The notes under the pieces: model-generated
What the model saw: the letters and a program-made list of their open reading frames with translations, nothing else
Databases searched by the model: none
What the model was told of the DNA's origin: nothing
Part shown: positions 43,927 through 56,221 of the stretch, piece after piece
How the letters are laid out: the number at the start of each line of letters is the position of its first letter
Position numbering within the stretch: position 1 is the first letter of the stretch
From: CAIWHR01 sp963786625
Lineage (GTDB): Bacteria > Pseudomonadota > Gammaproteobacteria > Burkholderiales > Casimicrobiaceae
NCBI GenBank assembly: GCA_963786625.1
Contig: CAWAZS010000004.1
Coordinates: 827,720 to 891,719, forward strand
Direction: 5' to 3'
DNA length: 64,000 bases
Made by a program: the position numbers and the translations under genes

Positions 43927-45270
43927 ATGCGCTGGAATCTGAAGTACGCGATCAGGAGCTACGCCATGGGCTCGATGTGGCTCGTGCCGCTCTTCGCCGT
44001 CCTGTTCTATCTGGTGTTCCAGCGAATCACGTTTGCCATCGGCGGGTGGCTCGAGGAGACCGGGCACGTCGATCGTGAGCACGCGTTCTTCGGCCTGCCC
44101 GTGGTCGGGGCGCGCTCCATGCTGGAGACGGTGATCACGCTGAACCTCTCGTTTCTCGTGTTCACGTTCGGCTCGCTGCTCGTGGCTATCCAGGTGGCGG
44201 GCGGGCAGTACACGCCGCGAATCATCGCGACGACGCTGCTGCGCGACAACGTGATCCGGTCGACCGTGGGCGTCTTTGTCTTCACGATGGTCTTCGCGTT
44301 GCGGGTGCTGACACGGATGGACGAGACGGTCGATCAGTTCAACACCTGGATTGCGGTGTTCCTCGGGCTCGTCTCGATCCTGGTCTTCCTCTATCTGATC
44401 GACTACGCGGCGCGATTCCTGCGCCCGGTCAGCATCGTGGCGAAGGTGGGAGAATTCGGAGTTGCGGTCATCCAGAGCGTCTATCCGGACAAGACCGAGC
44501 GCCCCCGTCCGGTCCCGCCGCCCAGAAAGCTCGGGGCGCTCGACCGCACCGTCGTCAACGTCGGCACCCCGGGGGTCGTGCTCGCCGTGGATCTGAAAGG
44601 GCTCGTCGAGCTCGCTCGCCGGGCCGGCGGAGTCATCGAATTCGTTCCGCAGGTGGGCGACTTTCTCGGCGTCGACGAGCCGTTGTACCGACTGTACGGC
44701 GGCGCCGGCGCCATCGACGATCGCCGGTTGCGGGAGGCGGTCGTGCTCGGAACCGAGCGCACCATGGACCAGGACCCGACCTTCGCCTTCCGCATCCTGG
44801 TCGACATCGCGATCAAGGCGCTGTCGGCGGCCATCAACGATCCGACGACGGCGGTGCTGTCCCTCGACCAGCTGCACCGCCTGCTGCGGCTGGTCGGGCT
44901 GCGCGATCTGCGCGGCGAGGAGTTCCGCGACGACGCCGGCGAGTTGCGGCTGGTCTTCCGCACGCCGAACTGGGAGGACTACGTGCACCTCGCGTGCACC
45001 GAAATCCGGCATTGCGGCGCGGGCAGCATCCAGATCATGCGGCGGCTGCGCGCGATGCTGGACAATCTCGTGCAGACCCTGCCGCCGCATCGTCACGCCG
45101 AACTGCACCGACAGCTCGAGCTGCTGGATCGCACGGTCGAGGGACATTACGCATTGCCGGAAGACCGCGCGCTCGCCCGCATCCCCGATCCGCAGGGGCT
45201 GGGCGGGACGCTGGGCGTGGAGCCCGTGGCGGAGGCGACCGCCGCCGATGGCAACAGGCGCGACACCTGA
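43927..45270 (+). CDS. DUF2254-family membrane protein
   Basis: 447 residues, intact. Four N-terminal membrane helices (WLVPLFAVLFYLVFQRITFA, MLETVITLNLSFLVFTFGSL, STVGVFVFTMVFALRVL, TWIAVFLGLVSILVFLYLID) precede a large soluble region with the family motif QVAGGQYTPRIIATTLLRDN and RTMDQDPTFAFRILVDIAIK, ALSAAINDPTTAVLSLDQL. No function is established for DUF2254. The RBS GAGGAGGC precedes the ATG. It is the third gene of a run from 42567 to 49253 on the same strand. Confidence 0.88.
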   Translation: MRWNLKYAIRSYAMGSMWLVPLFAVLFYLVFQRITFAIGGWLEETGHVDREHAFFGLPVVGARSMLETVITLNLSFLVFTFGSLLVAIQVAGGQYTPRIIATTLLRDNVIRSTVGVFVFTMVFALRVLTRMDETVDQFNTWIAVFLGLVSILVFLYLIDYAARFLRPVSIVAKVGEFGVAVIQSVYPDKTERPRPVPPPRKLGALDRTVVNVGTPGVVLAVDLKGLVELARRAGGVIEFVPQVGDFLGVDEPLYRLYGGAGAIDDRRLREAVVLGTERTMDQDPTFAFRILVDIAIKALSAAINDPTTAVLSLDQLHRLLRLVGLRDLRGEEFRDDAGELRLVFRTPNWEDYVHLACTEIRHCGAGSIQIMRRLRAMLDNLVQTLPPHRHAELHRQLELLDRTVEGHYALPEDRALARIPDPQGLGGTLGVEPVAEATAADGNRRDT

Positions 45271-45372
45271 GTGCGCTCCGGCTGCTCCCGGATGCGGCAG
45301 CGGCGCCTCGGGATGCCGCGGGCCGCGCATGCCCAGACGACCGAGGTTGGGCGAGCCCGACCCCGCCCCGCG

Positions 45373-45386
45373 CCGGCTTGACTTGG
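45373..45386 (+). promoter_or_regulatory. FNR/CRP-family-type site, second copy of the 14590 sequence
   Basis: TTGACTTGGAGCAA, identical over 14 bases to 14590-14603, lies 181 bases before the porin-like gene at 45567. The 296-base gap 45271-45566 contains nothing else I can support; an in-frame ATG at 45465 would only add an implausible leader before the signal peptide. Confidence 0.35.
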
Positions 45387-45566
45387 AGCAAGCCCGAGAT
45401 GCGAGATTGCGTTCAATCTCCATACTGACGAGACATCGAAGGATGCGTCTTCGCCTGCCAGCCGATGGAACCCATGGCGCAGCAATTGACGGATCTCGTC
45501 GGGCCGGGTGGCCTGCTCCGCCATCCGCCGGACTTCTCGCTCGTCCCGGAACATTGTTCTAGGTTC

Positions 45567-46499
45567 ATGGTGCGTCCGATTCGATCCACGGGACCGGGCA
45601 TCGCGGTGCTCGCCGCGTGCCTGCTCGCGGCGGTCGTGTCGCCTGCGCGTGCGCAGGACATCGAGCCCCGCGCCTATTCCAATGCGCCGATCGGCGTCAA
45701 CTTCCTGATCGCGGGCTACTTCTACACGCGCGGCGGAGTGTCGTTCGATCCGGCGGCGCCGATCGACAATGCGAACCTCGACACGTCGAACGCCGTGCTG
45801 GCGTACGCCACGGTGCTGGATGCCTGGGGGAAGTCGGCCAAGTTCGACGTGATCGTGCCCTATACCTGGCTGTCCGGAACGGCCGATGTCGACGGTCAGC
45901 CCGTGCAGCGGATCGTCAACGGTGTCGCCAATCCCGCGGCCCGGCTGTCGATCAATCTCTACGGGGCGCCGGCGCTCACGCTGAAGGAATTCGCCGGCTG
46001 GGAGCAGGACCTGATCATCGGCGCGAGCCTGCGGGTGTCGGCGCCCTGGAGCCAGTACGATTCCAGCCGGCTCGTCAACATCGGCACCAACCGCTGGTCC
46101 TTCAAGCCGGAGATCGGGATTTCCAAGGCCGCCGGACCGTGGACGCTGGAGCTCCAGGCGGCGGCCACGTTCTTTACCGACAACGATGAATTCTACGGGG
46201 GCAAGACGCGCTCGCAGGACCCCCTCTACTCGCTGCAGGGGCACCTGATCTACGGCTTTCGCTCCGGCATCTGGGTTTCGGTCGATGGCACGTACTTCGC
46301 CGGCGGGCGCACGACCGTCGACGGCGTGCTGAACAACGACCTGCAGCAGAACTGGCGTGCCGGGGCGACCCTGGCGGTCCCGGTGGACCGGGCGAATTCG
46401 ATCAAGTTCTACGCCAGCAGCGGCGTCGCGGCGCGCACCGGCAACAACTTCGACGCGATCGGCGTGGCGTGGCAGTACCGCTGGGGCGGCGGCTTGTGA
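45567..46499 (+). CDS. Outer-membrane transporter, MetA-pathway-of-phenol-degradation family
   Basis: 310 residues. The ATG at 45567 starts a signal peptide (GIAVLAACLLAAVVSPARA). The mature part follows the Phenol_MetA_deg pattern: RAYSNAPIGVNFLIAGYFYT, LAYATVLDAWGKSAKFDVIV, PYTWLSGTA, RSQDPLYSLQGHLIYGFRSG, YRWGGGL at the C-terminus. Such 12-14-strand barrels occur in aromatic degradation loci and elsewhere as putative channels. It directly precedes the GH63-like hydrolase (12-base gap), so the two are probably co-transcribed. Confidence 0.82.
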   Translation: MVRPIRSTGPGIAVLAACLLAAVVSPARAQDIEPRAYSNAPIGVNFLIAGYFYTRGGVSFDPAAPIDNANLDTSNAVLAYATVLDAWGKSAKFDVIVPYTWLSGTADVDGQPVQRIVNGVANPAARLSINLYGAPALTLKEFAGWEQDLIIGASLRVSAPWSQYDSSRLVNIGTNRWSFKPEIGISKAAGPWTLELQAAATFFTDNDEFYGGKTRSQDPLYSLQGHLIYGFRSGIWVSVDGTYFAGGRTTVDGVLNNDLQQNWRAGATLAVPVDRANSIKFYASSGVAARTGNNFDAIGVAWQYRWGGGL

Positions 46500-46511
46500 C
46501 GGAGGCGAACC

Positions 46512-49253
<2,742 letters not shown>

Positions 49254-49255
49254 TC

Positions 49256-50325
49256 TCATCGCGCACGGTCTCGCGTCGCTCGCCAGCGCGCCGGCGTGGT
49301 GCCGCTCCAGCGGCGGAATGCCCGCGTGAACGCGCTCGCGTCGGCATAGTCGAGCGCCGCGGCGATCTGGCTCACCTCCATCGCCGAGTCCTCGAGCATC
49401 TGCCGGGCGATCTCGAAGCGGCTCTCGTTCACGAGCTCCTGGAAGCCGGTGCCGAAGGCGTTCAGCCGGCGATTGAGCGTGCGCACGTGCATCGAGAAAA
49501 GTGCCGCGACCTGGTCCGCGCTGCCCTGACCGGTGACGAGCGCCGTGCGCAGCACGCTGCGCACCTGCTCCGGGAAGTCCTCGGCGTGGCGGGCATCGAT
49601 GGCGTCGATCTGTTTTTGCAGCAGGCGGCGCAGCTCGGGATCGTCGTCGCGCAATCGGTGATTCAGCCAGTCCGCGGAGAACACGACGGCGTTCTGCTCG
49701 GCGTCGAAGCGCAAGGGAGCCCGGAAGAACCGGCGGTACGGCCCGACATCGTTCGGCCGGCGGTGGGCAAAGCGGACCTCGACGGGTTGCCAATCGGGAC
49801 CGCAGAGAGCCCGCATGATGTTGAACATCGCCGCCACTGCGCCATCCCCGACCTGGTCGGTGGCCACGACATGCGGCTGATGGATTTCGTGGTTCAGTGT
49901 CGCCAGGCCGTCGTCCACCGCCAGGGTCGTCGTTGCGCCGCGGACGTGTAGGTACAGATAGCGAGCGAGGCTGCGCAGGGCGGTTCCCACGTCCGGCGAG
50001 TATTTCACCAGCAGGCCCACGAGCCCCAGGGAATGGAGACCAGCCCTGCTGACCGACCAGGAGCCCGACGTGCGGGCAGCCGGTTCGCGCCACGCAGTGA
50101 GCCAGCAGACGATTGCGGGCCGCGTAGGAGAGCCGGTTGTCGGGTTCGGCGAAGAGGGTGAGGTCGAAGCCGGTCCCCGCAAATACGTCGGCCGGATCCG
50201 CGCCCGAGATTCCGCAGCACCGCGGGCAGAGCCACCAGGGGCCCGATGCGTACCGTGGCTTCCGCGCCGTTGCGCCGCGCCGTCCGCCGTTTCGCGACGC
50301 CCAAATGAGCCGATGTTGATTTCAC
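49256..50325 (-). CDS. AraC-family transcriptional regulator (two frame slips)
   Basis: About 355 residues after correction. An N-terminal Arabinose_bd-like domain begins at GTG 50325 (VKSTSAHLGV, then ATVRIGPLVALPAVLRNLG), changes frame near 50205 and again near 50045, and continues with AGLHSLGLVGLLVKYSPDVG. The C-terminal HTH_18 domain is intact (MHVRTLNRRLNAFGTGFQEL, EIARQMLEDSAMEVSQIAAA, LDYADASAFTRAFRRWSGTT). The group includes OruR/ArgR-like regulators of amine or amino-acid use. It converges with the GH63-like gene with a 2-base gap. Target genes unknown; the divergent Tat-protein gene at 50512 is one candidate. Confidence 0.83.
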
Positions 50326-50511
50326 GCAAGAAGAGTAGCGCAGCTTGTCCGGAAATATCCAATGGATGTCCGAAAAGGTACAGCCCGTTCGCCATCCGAC
50401 TCCATAATTCACTTGGGCGGATCGGCGTTGCGCAGGAGGCGGCGTTGGCAGCGCGGAAATCAGCGCAGCGGATGCTCGCAGACACGAGATGGCCAGTGAA
50501 GGGAGGGCATC

Positions 50512-50819
50512 ATGAGCGCACGACATGACGAAACCGGGACATCGTCCCGCAGGAACATGCTGATCGGCTCCGCGGGCCTGCTGGTGGGCGGGGCGATGGG
50601 CGGCGCGGTGGGCGCGTACGCGGCGGCCGCGGGTGAAGCGCCGGCGAATGCGGCGCCCTCGGCGGCGCGGCGACCATCATCAACATGGTCACCTACGGCG
50701 AAAAGCGCGACGAGTACCTGCAGAACAACCAGATCATCGACCGCCTGTTCTGGTGGTACGCCGATCAGGATTTCCCGGGCGATCGCTTCGACGACCTGTC
50801 GCAGGCGGCGGCGAAGTGA
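50512..50819 (+). CDS. Small Tat-exported protein of unknown function (one frame slip)
   Basis: About 102 residues. A twin-arginine signal (SSRRNMLIGSAGLLVGGAMG) is followed by a short mature domain read after a slip near 50670: ATIINMVTYGEKRDEYLQNN, then QIIDRLFWWYADQDFPGDRF. I recognise no family. Tat export of so small a chain suggests a cofactor, or export in complex with a partner. GAAGGGAGGG is a strong RBS. Between it and the AraC gene lies the divergent gap 50326-50511. Confidence 0.65.
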
Positions 50820-51023
50820 GCGGGTGACCCCATCTCCGACACTGCTCGTCCCGCACGCGGGGCGGCTGATCTGCCGATGCGCGCGACGCATGCCAAGGGG
50901 TGCGACGGGCGTCATCGCGGGAGAACCGGTAGAATGAAAGGTTGACCGGGGTCGTCATCGTCAGTCCGGCAGGTCATGGGATCCCGCCTGCCGCCGTCGG
51001 AACTCAATCAGGAGTCGGCATCA

Positions 51024-52271
51024 ATGCACACCCATCGATTCGCAGCAGCCCGCAGCAGCCTTTCTGGCACATGGTCCGCCGTCATCGCCGTGGGCATGGC
51101 GATCGTGTTCGCCGTGCAGGCCGTCGCGCAGGCGCCCGCGGCTGCGGGCGGCGCAGCGCCGCCGCCAGCGGCCGAGGACCTCGGCCAGCTCGTCGGCCGG
51201 ATCGCGCTTTATCCGGACGATCTCGTCGGGATCATCCTGCCGGCCTCGACCAATCCGCTGCAACTGGTGCAGGCGGATCGCTTCCTCGACAAGCGCAAGA
51301 CCGATCCCAAGCTGCCGGTCGACGAAAAGTGGGACGACGCGGTCAAGTCGCTGCTGAACTACCCCGACATCGTGAAGATGATGAGCAACGACCTCGACTG
51401 GACGAGCGAGCTGGGCGAGGCGGTGGTCGCCGACCAGGGCGCCGTGATCGAGGCGGTGCAGGCGTTTCGACGAAAGGCCCAGGCGGCCGGAAACCTCAAG
51501 TCCGACGACAAGCAGGTCGTCAAGGTCGAGAAGGAGATCGTCTACATCGAGCCTGCCGATCCGCAGGTGATCTACGTGCCGCAATACAACCCGGCGACCG
51601 TGGTCGTCTATAGCCCCGCGCCGGTTTGGGGCTACTACCCGACGCCGTACCCCTCGTATTACTACCCGTATCCGCCTGGCGCGGCGCTCGCCACGGGCAT
51701 CATCTGGGGCGCCGCGATCGGCGCGGCATGGGGCGGCAACCGCTACGGCTGCTGCGGGGACACGAACATCAACGTCAACCGCAACACCAACATCAACCGT
51801 GGCGCTGGCGCGAGCCAGCGGCCGGCCGGCGGCGGCACCGCGTGGAAGTCCAACAAGCAGCCCGGCCAGGTCAGCAACTCCGTCGGCAAGACGGCATCGT
51901 CAGCGCGCGCGGGCGATGCGCGCGGCGGGGCAGGCTATGGGTCGGCCGGCGGCGGAGCGGGTCGCGCATCGGCGCAACCCGCCAGCGCGGGTGCCGGTCG
52001 GGGTGGTGGGGGAGGCGGCGACGCCTTGGGCGGCTACGGCTCCGGGCGGCAGGCCCAGATGGACAGCTCCCGCGGCGCGTCGAGCCGCGGCGCGATGGCG
52101 AGTTCGAGTGGCGCGATGGCCGGTTCCGGCGCGGGGGCACGTGCGTCGCCGAGCAGCGGCGCCTCGCGCTCGATGTCGTCGGGTGGCGGCGGTGCACGCG
52201 GTGGTGGCGGCGGTGGTGGCGGGGGCCGTGGCGGTGGCGGTGGCGGTCGTGGCGGCGGCGGTCGTCGTTGA
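51024..52271 (+). CDS. DUF3300 secreted protein with Gly/Ser-rich tail
   Basis: 415 residues. The ATG at 51024 has an AGGAGTC site and starts a long signal peptide (WSAVIAVGMAIVFAVQAVAQ). The DUF3300 core (LGQLVGRIALYPDDLVGIIL, PASTNPLQLVQADRFLDKRK, DWTSELGEAVVADQGAVIEA) ends at QVIYVPQYNPATVVVYSPAP. A Tyr/Pro segment (WGYYPTPYPSYYYPYPPGAA), an Asn tract (NINVNRNTNINRG) and about 150 residues of Gly/Ser/Ala repeats follow. Function of DUF3300 is unknown. The low-complexity tail is uninterrupted by stops, so it is genuinely coding. Confidence 0.88.
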   Translation: MHTHRFAAARSSLSGTWSAVIAVGMAIVFAVQAVAQAPAAAGGAAPPPAAEDLGQLVGRIALYPDDLVGIILPASTNPLQLVQADRFLDKRKTDPKLPVDEKWDDAVKSLLNYPDIVKMMSNDLDWTSELGEAVVADQGAVIEAVQAFRRKAQAAGNLKSDDKQVVKVEKEIVYIEPADPQVIYVPQYNPATVVVYSPAPVWGYYPTPYPSYYYPYPPGAALATGIIWGAAIGAAWGGNRYGCCGDTNINVNRNTNINRGAGASQRPAGGGTAWKSNKQPGQVSNSVGKTASSARAGDARGGAGYGSAGGGAGRASAQPASAGAGRGGGGGGDALGGYGSGRQAQMDSSRGASSRGAMASSSGAMAGSGAGARASPSSGASRSMSSGGGGARGGGGGGGGGRGGGGGGRGGGGRR

Positions 52272-52326
52272 GGGCAGGAGAACGATCATGCGCACATTTC
52301 CTTCCATCGAACGCAGGGCCACACCC

Positions 52327-53253
52327 ATGAACATCGATCGCCTCTCCTCGTACTTGCGCCGGCTTTTCCTGGCGCTGCTTCTCGCCGTTCCCCTCGCCGC
52401 CGCGGCCGCGCCGCAGGAAACCTTCGCGACGCCGGAAGCGGCGGTCGATGCGTTCATGGCAGCGCTCAAGGCCGACAGCGATGCGGCGATGGTCGCGATC
52501 TTCGGCGATGCGCACAAGGATCTGCTCATCCCCTCCGATCGCGCGGAGGCGAGCGCAAACCGGGCGAGGCTCCTCGCGGCGATGCAGACGCTGCGCGTGC
52601 TGCGCGAGCCGGGCCCGGATCGCCGGGTGCTGGTGATCGGCGATCAGGCGTGGCCGATGCCGATTCCCATCGTGCGCACCGGCGATCGCTGGCGCTTCGC
52701 CACGGAGGAGGGCGCGGAAGAGGTCGTCAATCGCCGGATCGGCGGCAACGAGCGCAACGCGATCTACGCGCTCAACGCCTACCTCGACGCGCAGCGCGCG
52801 TACGCCGCGCGCGATCGCGACGGCGACGGCGTGCTGCAGTACGCGCAGAAGCTCGCCAGCTCGCCGGGCAAGCAAGACGGCCTGTACTGGCCCGCCGACG
52901 CCGCGAAGGGCGAAGAGCCGAGCCCGTTCGGGCCGCTGATCGCCGAGAGCGCCGCCTACCTGAAGGGTCACACGGCGAGCGACCCGTTCCGCGGCTATCA
53001 CTTCAAGATCCTGACGCGCCAGGGCGCGAACGCGCCGGGCGGCGCCTACGGCTACGTGATCAACGGCCGCATGATCGCCGGCTTCGCGATGGTCGCCTAC
53101 CCGGCGGAATACGGCCAGAGCGGCGTGATGACGTTCATCGTCAGCCACAACGGCAAGCTCTACGAGAAGGACCTCGGCAAGAACTCGGCGCAGGTCGGCG
53201 CGCAGATGACGACGTTCAATCCGGGCGCGGGCTGGAAAGAGGTGGCGCGCTGA
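52327..53253 (+). CDS. DUF2950-family periplasmic protein
   Basis: 308 residues with a signal peptide (LRRLFLALLLAVPLAAAAAP). The DUF2950 body includes FATPEAAVDAFMAALKADSD, RRIGGNERNAIYALNAYLDA, DGVLQYAQKLASSPGKQDGL and FRGYHFKILTRQGANAPGGA, GVMTFIVSHNGKLYEKDLGK. DUF2950 genes commonly accompany DUF3300 genes, as here (55-base gap), so the two probably act together in the envelope. No function known. Confidence 0.9.
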   Translation: MNIDRLSSYLRRLFLALLLAVPLAAAAAPQETFATPEAAVDAFMAALKADSDAAMVAIFGDAHKDLLIPSDRAEASANRARLLAAMQTLRVLREPGPDRRVLVIGDQAWPMPIPIVRTGDRWRFATEEGAEEVVNRRIGGNERNAIYALNAYLDAQRAYAARDRDGDGVLQYAQKLASSPGKQDGLYWPADAAKGEEPSPFGPLIAESAAYLKGHTASDPFRGYHFKILTRQGANAPGGAYGYVINGRMIAGFAMVAYPAEYGQSGVMTFIVSHNGKLYEKDLGKNSAQVGAQMTTFNPGAGWKEVAR

Positions 53254-53323
53254 CCGGTCCGGAGCAAGAAATGCACGGGAAGCGGACGTCCGTTTTCCCG
53301 ATCGATCGGAAGGGGCCATTCAA

Positions 53324-53788
53324 ATGAAGTTGCGAATTCTGTGGACGCTGGCGTTGACCGCGGCAGTGGTTTCCCAGGCATGGTCAGCGCAATACGTGTA
53401 TCCGGCGAAGGGGCAGACGCCGCAGCAGCAGAAGAGCGACGAGGCTGCCTGCGACAAGTGGGCGGTCCAGCAGACGGGATTCGATCCGGCCAAGCCGCCG
53501 CAGCAGCAGGCGGCCGCCAAGCCGCCGACGACGGCGACGGGCACGACCCCGGGTGCCGGCGCGCGCGGCGCGGCGCGCGGCGCGGTGGTGGGCGAGATCG
53601 TCGGCGGGGACGCGGGAGCGGGTGCCGCCGCGGGGGCGGTTGCAGCGCGCAGTCAGAGTCGCCGGCAGAATGCAGCGGCGGAACAGCAGGCGCAGCAGCA
53701 ACAGCAGGCGGCCACGCAGCAGCAGCAGGCGACATTCGCCAAGGCGCGCGCTGCGTGTCTCGAGGGCCGCGGATACACGGTCAAGTGA
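53324..53788 (+). CDS. Glycine-zipper envelope protein with Gln-rich helix
   Basis: 154 residues: signal peptide (KLRILWTLALTAAVVSQAWS), a YxYPAKGQTPQQQ-x-DEAAC start seen in YMGG-type Gly-zipper proteins, a central glycine zipper (GARGAARGAVVGEIVGGDAG, AGAAAGAVAARS), then a polyglutamine-containing coil and a final ACLEGRGYTVK. Two cysteines (near residues 43 and the ACLEG motif) may pair. Follows the DUF2950 gene by 70 bases and probably ends the DUF3300/DUF2950 unit. Confidence 0.82.
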   Translation: MKLRILWTLALTAAVVSQAWSAQYVYPAKGQTPQQQKSDEAACDKWAVQQTGFDPAKPPQQQAAAKPPTTATGTTPGAGARGAARGAVVGEIVGGDAGAGAAAGAVAARSQSRRQNAAAEQQAQQQQQAATQQQQATFAKARAACLEGRGYTVK

Positions 53789-53973
53789 TGTTGATCCGAC
53801 GCCGGGCAAATCTCCGGCGCCGCGGGAAAACGTGCGATTGGCCTCGGTAAAGGGGCCCAGCGCAATCGCGATCGGCGTGCGCCGTTCCCTATGATGGGTG
53901 AGGCCGGACGAGCCGCGGGCTCGCAATCCCGCTTACCTCGTCACGCGGTCGCCAGTTCAGAAGGAGGTCGATC

Positions 53974-56218
53974 ATGCTCATGCAAGTGACGAAAGAGTGG
54001 CGCAAGTTCTCCGGTGCCGTCTGGCAGCGGCAGATCGACGTGCGCGACTTCATCGTGTCCAACGTCACCCCGTACACCGGCGGTCCCGAGTTCCTCGCGA
54101 AACCCACGAAGCGCACGCTCGCCGTCTGGGAGAAGCTCCAGCCGTACTTCCGCGAGGAGGCCAAGAAGGGCGTCCTCGACGTCGACGTGGCCACCCCGTC
54201 CTCGCTGACCTCGCACGGACCGGGCTACATCGACCGCGACAACGAAGTGATCGTCGGCCTGCAGACCGACAAGCCGTTCCGCCGCGCGATCATGCCCACC
54301 GGCGGCTGGGGCATGATCGAGAACGGCCTCAAGGCGATCGGCCGCGAGCCCGACCCTGCGGTGCGCGAAACCTTCACCAAGTACCGCAAGACGCACAACG
54401 CGGCCGTCTTCGACATGTACACGCCGGAGATCCGGGCCTGCCGGCGCTCGCACATCATCACCGGCCTGCCGGACGCCTACGGGCGCGGGCGCATCATCGG
54501 CGACTACCGGCGCGTCGCGCTGTACGGCGTCGACCGCCTGATCGAGGCGAAGCAGGCCGAGCGCGCGGAGATCGACGCGCGCTGGCCGTCCGAAGATGTG
54601 ATGCGGCTGCGCGAGGAGATGGCCGACCAGCTCCGCGCGCTCGCCGACCTCAAGACGATGGCGGCGACTTACGGCTGCGACATCGGCAAGCCGGCGGGCA
54701 ACGCCCGCGAGGCCGTGCAGTGGACGTACTTCGGCTATCTCGGCGCGATCAAGGAGATGAACGGCGCCGCGATGTCGGTGGGCCGCATCTCGACCTTCCT
54801 CGACATCTACATCGAGCGCGATCTCGCCGAGAAGACGCTGACCGAAGCCGAAGCGCAGGAGCTCGTCGACCAGCTCGTGATCAAGCTGCGCATCGTCCGC
54901 TTCATGCGCACGCCCGAGTACGACGCGCTCTTCTCGGGCGACCCGTACTGGGCGACGGAGTCCATCGGCGGCATGGCGCAGGACGGACGCACGCTGGTCA
55001 CGCGCACGAGTTTCCGCACGCTGCAGACCCTCGTGAACCTCGGGCCGGCGCCCGAGCCCAATCTGACCGTGCTCTGGTCGAAGAATCTGCCGGAGCCCTT
55101 CAAGCGCCACTGCATCGCCACGAGTGCCGCTTCGTCGTCGCTGCAATACGAGAACGACGACCTGATGCTGCCGAAGTTCGGCGACGACTACGGCATCGCG
55201 TGCTGCGTCTCGGGGATGCGGCTGGGCAAGCAGATGCAGTTCTTCGGCGCGCGCGTCAATCTCGCCAAGTGCCTGCTCTACGCGATCAACGGCGGGCGCG
55301 ACGAGGTGAGCGGCGTCCAGGTGGGGCCGGCCTACCGTCCCGGTGACCGGCGACGTCCTCGACTACGACGACGTGACGGCGAAGTTCGACGACATGATGG
55401 ACTGGCTCGCGCGCACCTACGTCCACGCGATGAACTGCATCCACTACTCGCACGACCGCTACAACTACGAGCGGCTGATGATGGCGCTGCACGACCGCGA
55501 CATCGTGCGCACGATGGCCTTCGGCATCGCCGGCCTGTCGGTCGTCGCCGACAGCCTCTCGGCGATCAAGCACGCGAAGGTGAAGCCGATCCGCGACGAG
55601 AACGGTCTCGTCGTCGACTACGAGACGACGGGCGAGTTCCCGGTGTTCGGCAACAACGACCCGCGGGTCGACGACATCGCGGCGGACCTGGTGAAGCGCT
55701 TCATGGACAAGCTGCGGCAGCACCCGACCTACCGCGGCGCGATCCACACGCAGTCGGTGCTGACCATCACCTCCAACGTCGTCTACGGCAAGGGCACCGG
55801 CAACACGCCGGACGGCCGGCGCAAGGGCGAGCCCTTCGGCCCGGGCGCGAACCCGATGCACGGCCGCGACTCGCACGGCTGGCTGGCGTCGTGCCTGTCG
55901 GTCGCGCGCCTGCCCTACGACGAGGCGGAGGACGGCATCAGCTACACGCTCTCGGTCGTGCCGGCGGAAAGCCGCCAGGGCGACAGCGAGGCGGTCAAGC
56001 GCGGCGTCGACGCGCTGGACATGTACTGCGGGGCGGGCGGGTTCCACATGAACCTCAACGTCCTCAGCAGGGAGACGCTGCTCGACGCCATGGACCACCC
56101 GGACAAGTACCCGCAGCTCACCATCCGGGTGTCGGGGTATGCGGTGAACTTCATCCGCCTCACGCGCGAGCAGCAGATGGACGTCGTCAGCCGCACCTTC
56201 TTCCACGGGAAGATCTGA
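53974..56218 (+). CDS. pflB: Pyruvate formate-lyase (one frame slip)
   Basis: Glycyl-radical enzyme converting pyruvate and CoA to acetyl-CoA and formate without oxygen. A perfect AAGGAGGT precedes the ATG. The paired active-site cysteines are Cys410-Cys411 (GIACCVSGMRLGKQ) and the radical glycine is in RVSGYAVNF (codon 56135-56137). One extra C near 55337 breaks the frame between QVGPAYRP and VTGDVLDYDD; correction gives about 748 residues, like E. coli PflB. The activating enzyme follows four bases later. No FNR-type site is visible in the 185-base upstream gap 53789-53973. Confidence 0.95.
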
Positions 56219-56221
56219 GAG

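Noticed and set aside
43159..45423. A 754-codon minus-strand frame opposite the DUF2254 gene
   Set aside because: No domain, no ribosome-binding site, and the plus-strand DUF2254 protein is intact.
45465..45566. Upstream ATG extending the MetA-type channel by 34 residues
   Set aside because: The extension has no signal character and would bury the clear signal peptide that starts at 45567.
50942..50955. TTGACCGGGGTCGT as a further FNR-type site
   Set aside because: Only the left half-site is exact and the right half has two mismatches in five, so it is not listed as a feature.
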